A stretch of 64,000 nt of DNA, taken from NCBI GenBank assembly GCA_021464415.1, contig CM038470.1, positions 35,396,099 to 35,460,098 of the forward strand. The letters are read 5' to 3'. The DNA comes from Lonicera japonica (taxonomy: Eukaryota > Streptophyta > Magnoliopsida > Dipsacales > Caprifoliaceae). A program made the position numbers and the translations under genes. This document shows positions 45,371 through 56,360 of the stretch, piece by piece (position 1 is the first letter of the stretch; each line of letters begins with the position of its first letter). The notes under the pieces are model-generated. The model saw only the letters and a list, made by a program, of their open reading frames with translations. It was not told where the DNA came from and did no database searches.

Positions 45371-45482
45371 AAGCCATCACCACACTCTTCAGAACACTTG
45401 CTAAATGTTTTTTGAAACGTCAGAAATTTATAGACTAGATAGAAGATTGCAAGAAGAAGTGCTGAGAATGAACCAACAAGCC

Positions 45483-45580
45483 ACTATTTATAGGCAATAG
45501 GAGCCAGCCGCAGGCTAGCCAACCGTACGGCTAGCCCCCAATCGTACGGCTGGGGGGTCAAACCCTGCGGCTACCCTCAT
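45483..45580 (-). promoter_or_regulatory. Promoter of C antisense PMD gene: TATA box and CCGTACGG palindromes
   Basis: TATAAATA (minus strand 45492-45485) lies about 115 bases before ATG 45370. Upstream are AACCGTACGGCT (45521-45532) and a decayed AATCGTACGGCT (about 45540-45551), with GCCGCAGGCTAGCC and CCTGCGGCTACC beside them. These are the palindrome types of the family 2 LTRs, not the TGTCGCGCGACA type seen at A and B antisense genes. Confidence 0.65.
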
Positions 45581-45824
45581 TTTTGACCAGTTTGACCCAA
45601 AAAAAAAAAAAAAAAAGTCTTAGGGACTAAAGGTCATGAATCAACTTTTCCCGGAGTATAAGAGGACCAAGACTTACACACACGCATGAGATGACTGATC
45701 AATGCCCAAAGTTTGACACTCTAAAGTCTGTGGAGGAACCAAAATTCAATAGGATGGATCCATTGTCCGGAAGGCTCGAATCTGATTAATAAACAGGGAA
45801 GGTGTAAAAGAGGAATCGGGTACC

Positions 45825-45975
45825 AGAAAAAATTGAAAGAGTAGAAAAGGGTAAAATCCCGTTGGTCCAAGAGAGAACAGTAAAAAAAAATGAGAAAATC
45901 GACAGGGAGAGCCACACTAAGAGTGACAGTTGGGCCAAAAGGCGGAGGGCTACATCATAGGTGAGTAAGGCTCCT
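45825..45975. other. Conserved non-coding block upstream of the antisense PMD gene (copy C)
   Basis: AAAATTGAAAGAGTAGAAAAG, GGGAGAGCCACACTAAGAGTG and GGGTGAG-like GGTGAGTAAGGCTCCTG recur as in A and B, though the rest of the region has diverged. Confidence 0.55.
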
Positions 45976-46429
45976 GTTTTGGAAAAAGCCAAGAAAGAAA
46001 AAGGCACAGTAAATTCGAAAACCCCAAAAAAATAGGGCCGATAATCAAAAGAGGAGCAATAAGGGTATCGAAAAACAGAAAACGATACAGGACCAGCATC
46101 TTCCCCGTGAAAAAATCAGAGGGTAACTTGAAGACGATGAGAACACTCCGAGCGAAATTCTATCCCCATGACCAAAGAGAGGAAAACTGAGGGTAAAGAG
46201 ATGTCAAATCCCAAAAATCCATGCACAACGGTTCAAAAGTTTTTGGGAAAAGTTGATTCAAAAATTTGACTCCTAATAACGCCAAAGGTCAAGATTGCGG
46301 GTAGAAAGGAATGGAAAAGAAAAAGCACTTCTACTTGCAAAGTAGTTCTCCCTAGCACATCATTTATTTGAAAAACATTAAAGCAGTGTCTGAGCAACAG
46401 AACCATAAGACAGTGTTAGGGAATTTTCC

Positions 46430-47700
46430 GAATTCCTCAGAGATAGGAATCTTCGCATTCCCCCACGAAGGGAATTTCTTTGAAATCACTTTTCCCATGA
46501 AGGGAAATAACGACTCCACGTGTTCCCCACGAAGGGAATTTTCCGAATCCTGAGGTTAGGAATTCTTCGCGTTCCCCACGAAGGAATTTCTCTCGAAACC
46601 CCTTCCCCACGAAGGGAAATAACGACTCCACGTGTTCCCCACGAAGGGAATTTCTGAATTCCTCAGAGTTATAATTCTTCGCGTTCCCCACGAAGGGAAT
46701 TTCTCCGAAACCCTTACTCCCCACGAAGGGAAATAACGGCTCCCACGTGTTCCCCACGAAGGGAATTTTCCGAAGTCCTCAGAGTTAGGAATTCTCGCGT
46801 TCCCCACGAAGGAATTTCTCCCAAACCCCTTTCCCCACGAAGGGAAATAACGACTCCGCGTGTTCCCCACGAAGGGAATTTTCCGAATTCCTCAGAGTTA
46901 GGAATTCTTCGCATTCCCCACGAAGGGATTTCTCCGAAACCCCTTTCCCCACGAAGGGAAATAACGACTCCCCACGTGTTTCCCCACAAAGGGAATTTTT
47001 CCGAATTCCTCAGAGTTAGAATTCTCGCGTTCCCCACGAAGGGAATTTCTCTGAAACCCCTTTCCCCACGAAGGGAAATAACGACTCCACGTGTTCCCCA
47101 CGAAGGGAATTTTCCGAATTCCTCAGAGTTAGGAATTCTTCGCGTTCCCCACGAAGGGAATTTCTCTGAAACCCCTTTCCCCCCAAGGGAAATAACGACT
47201 CCACGTTTCCCCACGAAGGGAATTTTCCGAATTCCTCAGAGTTAGGAATTCTTCGCGTTCCCCACGAAGGGAATTTCTCCGAAACGCCTTTCCCCACGAA
47301 GGGAAATAACGACTCCACGTGTTCCCCACGAAGGGAAATAACGACACCACGTGTTCCCCACGAAGGGGATTTTTCGAATTCCTCAGAGATAGGAATTCTT
47401 CGCGTTCCCCACGAAGGGAATTTCTCCGAAATCACTTTCCCCACGAAGGGAAATAACGACACCACGTGTTCTCCACGAAGGGAATTTTCCGAATTCCTCA
47501 GAGTTTGGAATTCTTCGCATTTCCCACGATGGGAATTTCTTCCGATCCCCTTTCCCCACGAAGGGAAATAACCTTTACCGTACATCCCCCCACGAAGGGA
47601 ATAACTTTATCCCCATACTCCTCATGATGGGAGTTTTCAAAATTTTTTCAAAGATATTGACTTCTTCTTCTTACTCCGGATCCCCACGAAGGGATACATC
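46430..47700. repeat. Array of about 30 TTCCCCACGAAGGGAA hairpin units (period about 116 bp, three units each)
   Basis: CCCCACGAAGGGAA recurs about 30 times. Three spaced copies, set in ...TTTCTCCGAAACCCC..., ...AATAACGACTCCACGTG... and ...TTTTCCGAATTCCTCAGAG..., form a period near 115 bp. Each unit pairs TTCCC with GGGAA around CACGAA. Frames on the minus strand rich in FPSWG are an effect of the repeat. The array takes the place of the CCTC...GAGG array of A and B. Confidence 0.9.
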
Positions 47701-47814
47701 TGAAACCCAGAAACACTCTTTCACTTTTCCCTAAGAAATGGGAAACCTTTGCAGCACTTTTCCGTTACGATCATTTGGACTTAATGAATGCCAAAACTTC
47801 TCACATGAAGCCCT

Positions 47815-47866
47815 GTACACTGAGGGTGGTATGCCACTGAGGGTAGTATACCGCTGAGGGTAGACG
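47815..47866. repeat. Three short direct repeats CTGAGGGTRGTAT
   Basis: CACTGAGGGTGGTATGC, CACTGAGGGTAGTATAC and GCTGAGGGTAGACGG follow one another with a 17-bp period. GGTATGCC and GTATACC parts can pair. No function is suggested by position beyond lying between the hairpin array and the polypurine tract. Confidence 0.6.
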
Positions 47867-48076
47867 GAAGGAAAGATTGATGCATCATGTCGCCTGACCG
47901 AAAGGAAAGGGGCAGTCGTGGATGGCATTGCCTGGAACGCAACGAGATCCATATGCCAGAAAAGGGTACACTCTGATTCAATTAGCATTTCATTGAGATT
48001 CACCGGAGAGTCGTGAATCATTGTCTTCTTTTCGTCCTTGAATTCTTGCGTACAAGAATCCCGGGACGAGAGGGTC

Positions 48077-49289
48077 TGTGAACACCCCAATCCACGACTC
48101 TCATGCGAACACTGGTTTTCTTAAAATAAAGCATCTTGCATTAAGTGTTGAGTCATCATGCATATAGAAGACCGTTATGAAAAACTCCATTTTCGGCCGC
48201 GTTGGGAGTTTGATATAACCTTGCATTAAGTGTTCATGTGCTTTATTTTGTGAGCCAGCCGCACGCTCCCAGCCCTACGGCTACCTGCCAGCCGTACGGT
48301 TGGCACCCTAGCCGCACGCCCCAACCGCAGGCGCCAACCGCACGCCCCAGCCGCACGCCCCAACCACACGCCCCAGCCGCATGCCCTGCGGCTACCCCCT
48401 GTGGTTTGCTTGTTTTGGAGCGTTTTTGGCAGAATTTTGGCGAGATTTTTGCTATAAATAGGACCCTTGGGCTCTCATTTAAGGACATCAACACTCAATA
48501 GTGTTTTTAGCAAGTAGAAACTCTGTCAAAATTATTAGAGAGTTATTTTAGAGGAATTCTAAGAGAGAGTTCTAGAGAGAGAAAATCTAGAGAGAGAAAG
48601 TTCTAGAGAGAGAAAGGAGCAATCAAGGCAAGGTTCTTATTTCTTCTTCAAGCGCATCAGGTACGTCTTTCTACGACCCTACTTAATTTCAGTACTGCAT
48701 TTAATTTCACTTTTAATACAGAAAATTAGATAACTTGCAAAGAAGTTCATTGCTTTCAAATCAAGTCTTTCAAAGTTTTACAAGAATCTAAAATCCGTTT
48801 TGACACATTTTCAAAACAAACAAAAATACAAAAACAGTTTCCAAAAGAATAGAACTACGGGACTCTGATTTCATTCTAGGAATGAATACGTAGGCGCTCG
48901 CAAAGCTCGAGTTCGATTTCAAAATACCGTTTTAAATCAAATTTATCCGGAAAGGACTATTCTGAAAACTATTCAAACTACTTGCAAGATATCTAAAATA
49001 GGAATTAGATACATGATCCATTAAGAGACTGAAAGGGCGAATTGGGTTCCTAACACCTTCCCAATTCGTAACGTAGTTCCCGAACCCTAGCAAAGTATAT
49101 TTTAAAACTCTGGTTTCATACGTATGAAAGATAATTCGTTTTCAAATTGTCCTTCGTACGATCTTTTGTTTGTTTTCTTGAAAAACAAACTGGCGACTCT
49201 ATAAAGCACGTTTTCAAATAAAACAGAGAAGGAGGACCCTTTTCTTTTCTTTCTTCGCCTCTCGGGTCGCGCGGGTCCGGATTCTCACA
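48077..49289 (+). mobile_element. Element C 3' LTR (family 2), complete
   Basis: It begins TGTGAACACCCC after the purine tract CGAGAGGGTC and ends GGGTCCGGATTCTCACA. It differs from the 5' LTR by scattered substitutions and a loss of about 60 bases near 48225. Palindromes are AGCCCTACGGCT (one change) at 48271 and AGCCGTACGGTT at 48290. TATAAATA is at 48453-48460. The low but clear divergence between the two LTRs suggests a moderately recent insertion. Confidence 0.88.
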
Positions 49290-49650
49290 GGGAGAAATAA
49301 GGGCATCGAAAAATAGAATACGATGTGGGCTCACCAAAAGAGAAAACTAAGAAGAGAACAGAGATCAGATATTGAACTTTCGAACAAATTTTCTTTTCAG
49401 CACGATACAGAAGAGATGGTTTGAAAAAACCTCGAATCATCACTCTGCGGAGAGCAAAAGAAATCCAAAAACTGCCTTCTGAGAGAAGTATCTTCACTTG
49501 AGGAAAACATGACAGTAAAATTCAGAAAGATACAGGAAAACGAACATCCAGATAAAGATTAGACCCCGAGAAGCTCTTTTCACCCTCGCAAAAATTTCTC
49601 TCTCTCACTCTAGCAGTCTAAGAGAGACAACAAACAAATTTACCAAAGTA
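49290..49650 (+). other. Element B: 3' non-coding region continuing after element C
   Basis: GGGAGAAATAAGGGCATCGA onwards matches A from 11419 and confirms that C sits inside B. No gene is seen. Confidence 0.7.
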
Positions 49651-50138
49651 TAGCACAAGCCCTCGCCAGAGGCAAATCACAAACACAAGCCCTCGCCAGA
49701 GGCAAAAATACTCACGAAAGCCCTCCCAGAGGCAATTTTCTCTCTTCTTACAGATCAAAAGCCCTCCCGAGAGGCACTCAGTGTAGAAATTGTAGTCCTC
49801 ACCCACCCTGAGGCGAGCAAGATCCTAGAAAAAGCCCTCCCAGAGAGGCACAGTGCAGAATTGGGTAGTAGTCCTCCACCAGAGGCGAAAGCCCTCCCAG
49901 AGAGGCCACAGTGTAGCAATGGTAGTCCTCCCACCTGAGGCGAGAAGATCAAAGCCCTCCAGTAGTGGTAGTCTTCCCACCACAGTGAGAGCAAAGGTAG
50001 TCCTCCACCTGAGGCGAGAAGAACAAAAGCCTCCATGAGAGGCACAGTGTAGCAATGGTAGTCCTCCAACCAGAGGCGAAGCCCTCCCAGAGAGGCAGCA
50101 ATGTAGCAATGGTAGGTCCTGAGGCCCATCCCTGAAGG
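49651..50138. repeat. CCTC...GAGG hairpin array (copy B), cut by the assembly gap
   Basis: Units GCCCTCGCCAGAGGCAAA, GCCCTCCCAGAGAGGC and AGTCCTCCACCAGAGGCG continue to the gap. The order of units differs from A. The expected polypurine tract and 3' LTR of B are not seen. Confidence 0.75.
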
Positions 50139-50238
50139 NNNNNNNNNNNNNNNNNNNNNNNNNNNNNNNNNNNNNNNNNNNNNNNNNNNNNNNNNNNNNN
50201 NNNNNNNNNNNNNNNNNNNNNNNNNNNNNNNNNNNNNN
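50139..50238. other. Assembly gap of exactly 100 N
   Basis: One hundred N bases. A round number usually marks a gap of unknown size, so distances across it are not reliable. The end of B and the other half of E should lie here. Confidence 0.95.
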
Positions 50239-50429
50239 TAGAGAGGAGAAAGAATAGATAGTGCTGAGGGTAGGGAAATAATTAAGAAGAAAAAATGAAA
50301 AACATGAGGGCAGTGTGGAGTCTTCCACGGCTTAGAGGAGATGAAGACCAAAAATAAATAAAAAATTAAGCAGGCACAATTTATTTTTAATGGTAATTTG
50401 GGGTAGAGGAGAAATACCTATTGAGCTTC
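50239..50429. other. Right side of the gap, nothing recognised
   Basis: AG-rich then AT-rich sequence without support for a gene. It is not homologous to the end of A. Confidence 0.4.
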
Positions 50430-50950
50430 TATCCGATTTCATTATTATCACACATGTTAGTTTGTTTGCGTGAATTAATTACTATTTGTTCAATGGTTTG
50501 TAATGAGATTTGATATAATGCTTTGTTTGTTATTTGGTATACATTGATATCTATTTACTTCTTATTTGTTATTAATGATTCGGGTAAAACTCAACTATTC
50601 TTGATGAACCTACTGGTCTGTGTGCTCATCCCCAACTAGACTTGTTTTGTAGGTTCGATAACTATTGAGATCCGCCAATAAAATAAAAGGTTTATAGTGG
50701 CTTGATTTAGATTTTATTATTTTGTTGTACTAGGGTATTGAAACGTTAGACCCTTTGGTCGTAAGTTTTAGTTTGAATTAATATATATTTTTTTATTATT
50801 GTAAATCGAATTTCGATAATAAGAATGGAAATTATAGTTTTGTAAAAGTATTCATTACAAATTTGATCCAATGTTATTTTATTTTTTATCTAAAATTCCT
50901 TTATTTTTATAAAATTTTATTATTCGCGACCCAAAATTCGGGTCGTGACA
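50430..50950 (+). mobile_element. 3' end of a Del/Tekay-like LTR, degraded
   Basis: It holds TGTGTGCTCATCCCCAACTA, then TTTTGTAGGTTCG, and ends CCAAAATTCGGGTCGTGACA at 50950. This order recalls the last part of the 5536-9026 LTR (GGCTCATCCC, GCAGGTT, GGGGCGTCACA). The left part is not recognisable and no primer site follows. Confidence 0.45.
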
Positions 50951-50984
50951 AATTTACAATCTTTCCCCGTTAAATCCATGACGT

Positions 50985-51675
50985 TCTCGTCAGATCGAGG
51001 TCACACATAATCAATCTCGGCTTTACCTAGCCGCATCTAGCAATTCCGACTCGCCGTCAGCAGTATAAACCTAACCCACAAAATTGCTAACCCAAGTTGT
51101 AACTTAAGGTCATTGCACCCAGATATATACAAAGGAACTTCCCATTACACTACTGATGTAGGATATTTTAGGTCGTTACAATCTCACCTCATTAAATCCA
51201 TGCCGTCCTTGTTAGGCCAAGCTAACACATAATCAATCTCAGCTTTAGCTAACCGCATCTAGCGATTCCGGCTAGCTGTCGGCCACACAAACCTGACCCA
51301 TAATATCCACACGTCACGTGGTAGTAGTCCTAGGTCTGTTCTGATACCATTTGTAACCACCCGGGTTCTCCCCTAAAATGGCTAGCCCCGTTAAATTCCT
51401 GACATCCTCGTCAGGCTATGGTCATACACAAATAATCTCGGCTCTTGTTAGCCTCATCCAGCGATTTTGGCTCGCTGTCAGCTGCACAGACTTAACCCAC
51501 AATATTCACAACTCATGTGGTAGTGGTCCTAGGTCCGCTCCAATACCATATGTAACCACCCGCGTTCTCCCCCAAAATGGCCAACCCAAGTTGTAAATTA
51601 GGGTCATTGTTCCCACATATATACCAAGAAACTTCCCATTACATTACCGATATGGGATATTTGGGTCGTTACAAT
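50985..51675. repeat. Three degenerate copies of a roughly 205-bp repeat with ends like GGGTCGTTACA
   Basis: The phrase TCTCGGCTTTACCTAGCCGC and its variants recur near 51020, 51237 and 51440, followed by GCGATTCCGGCT-like sequence. Two copies close with GGATATTT..GGTCGTTACA (51180, 51673). TGTAACCACCCG starts occur at about 51352 and 51551. The complementary ends (TGTAACSACCC and GGGTCGTTACA) resemble a small dispersed terminal-repeat element. The family is not identified. Confidence 0.5.
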
Positions 51676-52999
51676 TCCAATATCACATATATTGTATTCC
51701 AATGTTAATTATTAATTTTGTATGTAACCAAATTAATGAACTCATACTCAAATAATAAGGATAACAATTATCAGAGATAATAACTCATATAACTCAGATA
51801 GCCTATATTATAGGCACGCTATATTCTGTCATCAAATATTACTCAAATAACCCTAAATTAGATGTATTGTATTCCATGATAAATATTATTACTTAAATAG
51901 CTGGGAATCAAAACCTAATTTAAACGTATTGCATTTCAATATTACTCAAATAATTGTTAGATAAATAATGTTACTCAAATAACTTAAAATTTAGATAGTT
52001 GGTAATTTAAAATCCAAATTAGCTGTAATGTATTTCATCGTCAAATCTTACTCAAATAACTGGGAATCTAAATAGCAAGTATAATGATATTTGCTTCATT
52101 AATAACAAATACTTAGGGTTCAATGATTACTTATTTATTGTCCTCAATTATAACTCGTGTGAATTTGATTCCGAAAGCACCTGAAATCACTGTCGTCAAA
52201 CGGAACAGTACAACACACCAAATAAAAGCAACCTCGCGCACTAGAATTGGGTTGTCGTTACAATACCTTCATCGCAGGAACTGGTTAGTGGTCTCTTGTA
52301 AGATGAGAGTGGGAGGGAGTACGCGAAATTTCAAATTTTGTGACTTCTTTCGACGTACGTACGCAAGACTAAGGTATTAACTAATTAGTTTCCTTTTACT
52401 TTAACCAATTATTAACTAATTAGCCTTAATCTTATCTTTTTGATAAATTAAAAAACTTGTTTAAATAGGAAAAAATTAAATTAAAAACCTTATTTAACTA
52501 TAAAAAAGAGAAAAGTTAAAGTAGGTTAGTTTTAATTAATATTTCTTCCTTTTGATTTTATAACTAGTTAAAATATATTTATTTTCGCTTAAAAAAGTTA
52601 TTTATCTTTTTTATCAACATAATTTTTTATTATCTAATTAAAAAAAGGCAAAAAAATAATTTATTATTGAAGTAGAAAAAGGGAATTCTTACCATTGATT
52701 CAATTAAATCTTCCTTTTTATTTTTTAACACCAATAAAAGCTTGCTTATCTTTATACCTAAAAAACCCATATTCAATTTTATTTTATTTTTTTGGAAAAA
52801 AACTTATTTAACTAAGAGTAAGGAAAAAAAATAAGTTATTTATTAATTGGGAAACTATGACTCATGTTAGTGTTAATTAAACAACCATCTTAATATAATT
52901 TTCAAACAACGGTCATATATGAACCCTTGAATATAATCTTCAAATAACTATCATATCTAAACTCACGTCTTTATGACGCATCATTAGAATCGCATCATA
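51676..52999. other. AT-rich spacer, nothing recognised
   Basis: Long A/T runs and short frames only; ACTCAAATAA recurs several times near 51770-52060. Confidence 0.4.
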
Positions 53000-53121
53000 A
53001 ATAGTCGTACACTTATAAACCGTCTTACATAATACCATAAAAAACTCTTATGACATGTCACACTTGACTGACATAAAATTAAAAAAGAAACGTATCATAA
53101 AGGCCTTTTTTATTGTAGTGA
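53000..53121 (-). mobile_element. Possible CACTA transposon end
   Basis: Read on the minus strand from 53121 the sequence starts CACTACAATAAAAAAGGCC, like CACTA terminal inverted repeats (CACTACAAGAAA). AAT follows at 53122-53124 as a possible 3-bp duplication. No matching left end was found, so only one end is claimed. Confidence 0.4.
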
Positions 53122-53640
53122 ATCTACTCTCCTTATAAAAATTTCGTCTCAAAATTTAAAATCACACATCCTACCCACAATCGAAGGGGTACCACAGCCT
53201 AACCTTTAATACCAAAAATGTAATGACTCGACTCCACCCGGCTGGGTCCGAAACGTGATAAAAATAAAATCTAACTTTATTTATATATCAAAGTAATTTG
53301 TAAAAATACAATCTTTACAATATATCTACATATCTCTTTTCTAATCAGTAAAATAATAAATTACACTGTGCTCGACTAGCTGGTCAAAAACCGACTCCGC
53401 CTCGAGACACCCGCGGCATAAAAAAGAAGAAAGAAATGGGGTAGTACATAACACACATGCAGGACTAAAAAGCATCTTAACAGAATATTTTATAAATAAT
53501 AAAATATTCAAAAACAACATCCATCCACTCAACCAATTCAACGGACCATCACCCGACCTCATACTCCGGTCCTTCTCGGTAACATGTTACAAACTACCCA
53601 CCTCACCACGTCGAAGCTTTTCTCTAAGCTTTACACGACT
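53122..53640 (-). mobile_element. Del/Tekay-like LTR end with primer site and leader, minus strand, degraded
   Basis: On the minus strand an LTR end ...GAGTCGAGTCATTACA closes at 53219. It is followed by TTTTTGGTATTAAAGGTT, close to the TGGTATCAGAGC primer site for initiator tRNA-Met, and then AAATTTTGAGACGAAATTTTT and TATAAGGAGAG, a phrase typical of such elements. The LTR extends right to at least the ACCCAGCCGGG and CCGCGGGTGTC parts; its start is not found. Confidence 0.5.
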
Positions 53641-54479
53641 GTGGTTCATTAGGACTGATTAGCGAGTAATCTTAACCATGCACCAATTGCTTCCACTGTA
53701 ATTAAGCCAACAACAATAACTAACATCAACTAATGAAGCCAAATAAATACACCGGATTCAATCAACGTAATAAATTCAAGAAGAAACAACGCACGAGATA
53801 ACAAATGAATACTTTAGAGATTTAGATGCATGTTAAGTATAACACATTACCTCAAAAATAGTACCATAATTTCCTTTAGAAGTCCATCGCCTCTATAAAA
53901 CAACCCTTCTACCACCTCTCAGTTTTATTTCTCTCGTGCTAAACTCATTCTCTTAATTTATATTATAAGAAAATAAAGATCAAAGACTTAGTAAAAGTAA
54001 TGGGCCCCACCAAGTCATTGCTTTCCACGTTAGCTCCTAGAAATGGTGACTAATTTAAAAGTAAATGCACACCAACTACAACCCACTGGCTTCCAGTTGT
54101 ACAACCCTCCACATATATATACATCATATATATATATTATATATATTAATACACCCACAAATATATATAAATAATATTATAATTATACATTTTTATCAAT
54201 ATAAAAATATGGGATTTCACACGTTTTACCTAGCAAAGTTATTCATTTTTGATGAATTTTCTATCTAGAACATATTTAGGGTTACTTTTCCTTGATTTGT
54301 AAAACTCGTGCATATTTTCTTGGGTTTCTTACCTTGCGCTTTGAATTCTTGCCAATTCCTTCATAGCCACAATATTTTTTTATTCTTGCAATGTCTCACT
54401 GGCTTTTGAAGATCATTATTTGCCCTTGCATCTTTTTTTGTTTTTGATGTCCTTATATCTCCTATTTATTTATTAAGGC
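53641..54479. other. AT-rich spacer with a short TA microsatellite
   Basis: ATATATAT-rich tracts at about 54113-54185. No gene is supported. Confidence 0.4.
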
Positions 54480-54489
54480 CTTTTTTAAT

Positions 54490-54690
54490 ACTTGATTTTG
54501 TCTTTTTGCTTGGTCGGCAACCTTTCTCACCCAACACATAGCCCTGAGCCTTTTAGCCTAGCTGTCACCCTCGGTGTGGCTCTTGTTACCATTTATTTCC
54601 TTTCTATTTTTAGTTTTTGCATTTGGGGTGTGGATTTGTCCTCTTTTCTACTCTTTCAATTTTTTTCTCGTACCTACTTTGTTATCTTCT
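54490..54690 (-). other. Element F: conserved block (copy F), minus orientation
   Basis: The minus strand reads AAAAAATTGAAAGAGTAGAAAAGAGG, GAGCCACACCGAGGGTGACA, GCTAGGCTAAAAGGCTCAGG and GTTGGGTGAGAAAGG, matching the A, B and C blocks in order. It marks a fourth, older Tat element lying in the opposite direction. Confidence 0.65.
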
Positions 54691-55034
54691 GTTAATTCTC
54701 ACTGTTAAGAATTCATTTCATGTCCCCTATGGAGGTTTTGGTTCAAAATCTCTATGATTAGCGTTACTGTGTGTGTATTCATGTTTTTCGGTCTGAGTAT
54801 TACAAAAATTATAACCCAAAATTCTTCATGTTGAGAATAATCGATCAACAATGATATTTTGAGGATAAAGGTGGGATGAATAACGTTTCTCTTGCTGATA
54901 AATGGTGGTGAATAGGGTTTATCCTGTGGACAGACAGTTTGGCCCTTTATATATCATCCTTTTTATTGCATTTCTCACACCTTCTCCATTGCTTTCTCTC
55001 TTTAGCTTATATTCCTCTCATATGCTTTTACTAT

Positions 55035-56310
55035 TGGGGAATATGGTTCCCGTTTTGTGGTTCCTCGCCATGATGATTAGGAAGGAGTTTCCTGGAAAGA
55101 TGCTGATGGCGCAGTTTATTGCCGTGCCATTTACCATGATGTTATTGTTCTGGTTATCGATCCTTCTTGTCTTTTTATAAAGCTTGCCCACCACTTGTTT
55201 TTTAACCGTAAAGGGGTATGTTTTAAAATGTTATCTATGTTATGCATGCCACGAAATTCTTATTTATATATGCTATATTAAATGATTATGCTCTGAATAA
55301 GTATGCCATAAGGTTCTTAGTTCTACATGCTAGATATTTGTATGTTCCTCTAAATGCTTGTGCTCTAAAATGTATGCCTTGCATGCCCATCATTTTCGAG
55401 TCTTCATTTACTTTCCTTATTTTTGTGCATTTTCTTATAAAATAAGTAATAGGACAACCGTTGCCATGGTTCCTCGAATTCAGTTTCGGATGCTTGGGCT
55501 GTTACCTTCTAGTTGTGAAGGAGCTCCTTCTTGCGACCCCATTCGGTCCCCTCATGGATATGTTGCCTAAACGCGTTACATGCAGCTAGCACTTACTGAG
55601 TTCCATGGCAAAGCATTGGTTCGATACCACTCATACGTTTCACAGGAGCTGGGGGAGATAAGCATAATGCCCATGGTTTTGTATGCTTTGTCTGGCCTGT
55701 CTACTGGTGGCTAAGCGATTGATTCCTCTTCGTGTGTACGCATCTTCATAGTGGGGAAGAAGGCTGCTTTGGGATGGAATTTCGCTGATAGTGAAATTCC
55801 TCACGCCATATTGGTTCAGTGACTCCAATATGAGAGTGCGCGTATTGACACCGGTGGGGATCCACCTACTAAATGGGAGATTCATCAGTTTGCTAGAACC
55901 TTGATTCTCTTGTTGCTGCAGAAGTTGTTCGTGGCTCGTGGCAGTGACATACGGGCTTATATTAGCTAGTCCTTCTCCGGGATTTTAGTCTTATCCATGC
56001 TTGGGATTGGGGAGCTTAGTCTTGGTGGTCATATACGAGTCAATGGATTGTTTCTCTTGCCACACTTCTCTTACCCACCGGGGCATGTGCATGCTGTGGG
56101 AGGTATTATTCGTTTTACTCTAAACTTTACCTTGTCTAGTTCCTTTTACTTTTGTTTGTGTTTCCAAGCTTAGTACATCGCGTATATTGGTCATTGCCTC
56201 GCTCAGCTTAGTCCTTGTGATGGTGCCCACTTTCCTGCTTTACATCGGCTCCACTCAAGGCTTTATGCAAAGCCCTATGTTACATTACCACGCAGTACTA
56301 CTTGGAGGAA
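55035..56310 (+). pseudogene. Element F: degraded PMD gene of a third type (antisense within F)
   Basis: Fragments in the right order match the A/B/C genes. Exon 1-like RHDD*EGVSWKDADG with AIYHDV lies at 55055-55150. GEISIMPMVLYALSGLSTGG (55650-55710) parallels GEMTMTPLDLFALTGIPSRG. TKWEIHQFARTLILLLLQKL then FVARGSD (55870-55960) parallels the HQEARQYARVLFLLPLHDLF region. A last piece with AYIGHCLAQLSP (56180-56330) parallels exon 3. Multiple stops and frame changes are present. It lies downstream of the conserved block, as expected if F runs on the minus strand. Confidence 0.6.
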
Positions 56311-56360
56311 GTTTCTAGGGTTACTCCTAATTGGGTATAGGCTTTCTCTTTTGTCTTTAT

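Larger units (their letters stand above)
39365..49289 (+). mobile_element. Element C: gag plus antisense PMD, no pol; nested in B, GGGAG duplication
   Basis: TGTGAACACC (39365) to TCTCACA (49289) is flanked on both sides by GGGAG (39360-39364, 49290-49294). The empty site is present in A at 11416-11425. Parts in order: 5' LTR, leader, gag, antisense PMD gene, conserved block, hairpin array, polypurine tract, 3' LTR. Protease, reverse transcriptase, RNase H, integrase and the DUF7745-like gene are absent. It must have moved with enzymes supplied in trans, or lost pol after insertion. Confidence 0.92.

Noticed and set aside
46437..47585. Long minus-strand frames rich in FPSWG and SLRGE across the C repeat array
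   Set aside because: They exist only because the CCCCACGAAGGGAA repeat lacks stops in several frames. Composition is repeat-driven, frames overlap one another, and no start context or homology to A or B is present.
49755..50351. A 198-codon minus-strand frame spanning the assembly gap
   Set aside because: The middle is N bases; the two sides are unrelated repeat and flank.
54902..55180. A 92-codon + frame that looks membrane-like
   Set aside because: It overlaps the exon 1 remnant of the decayed PMD gene in another frame; hydrophobic composition results from T-rich DNA.
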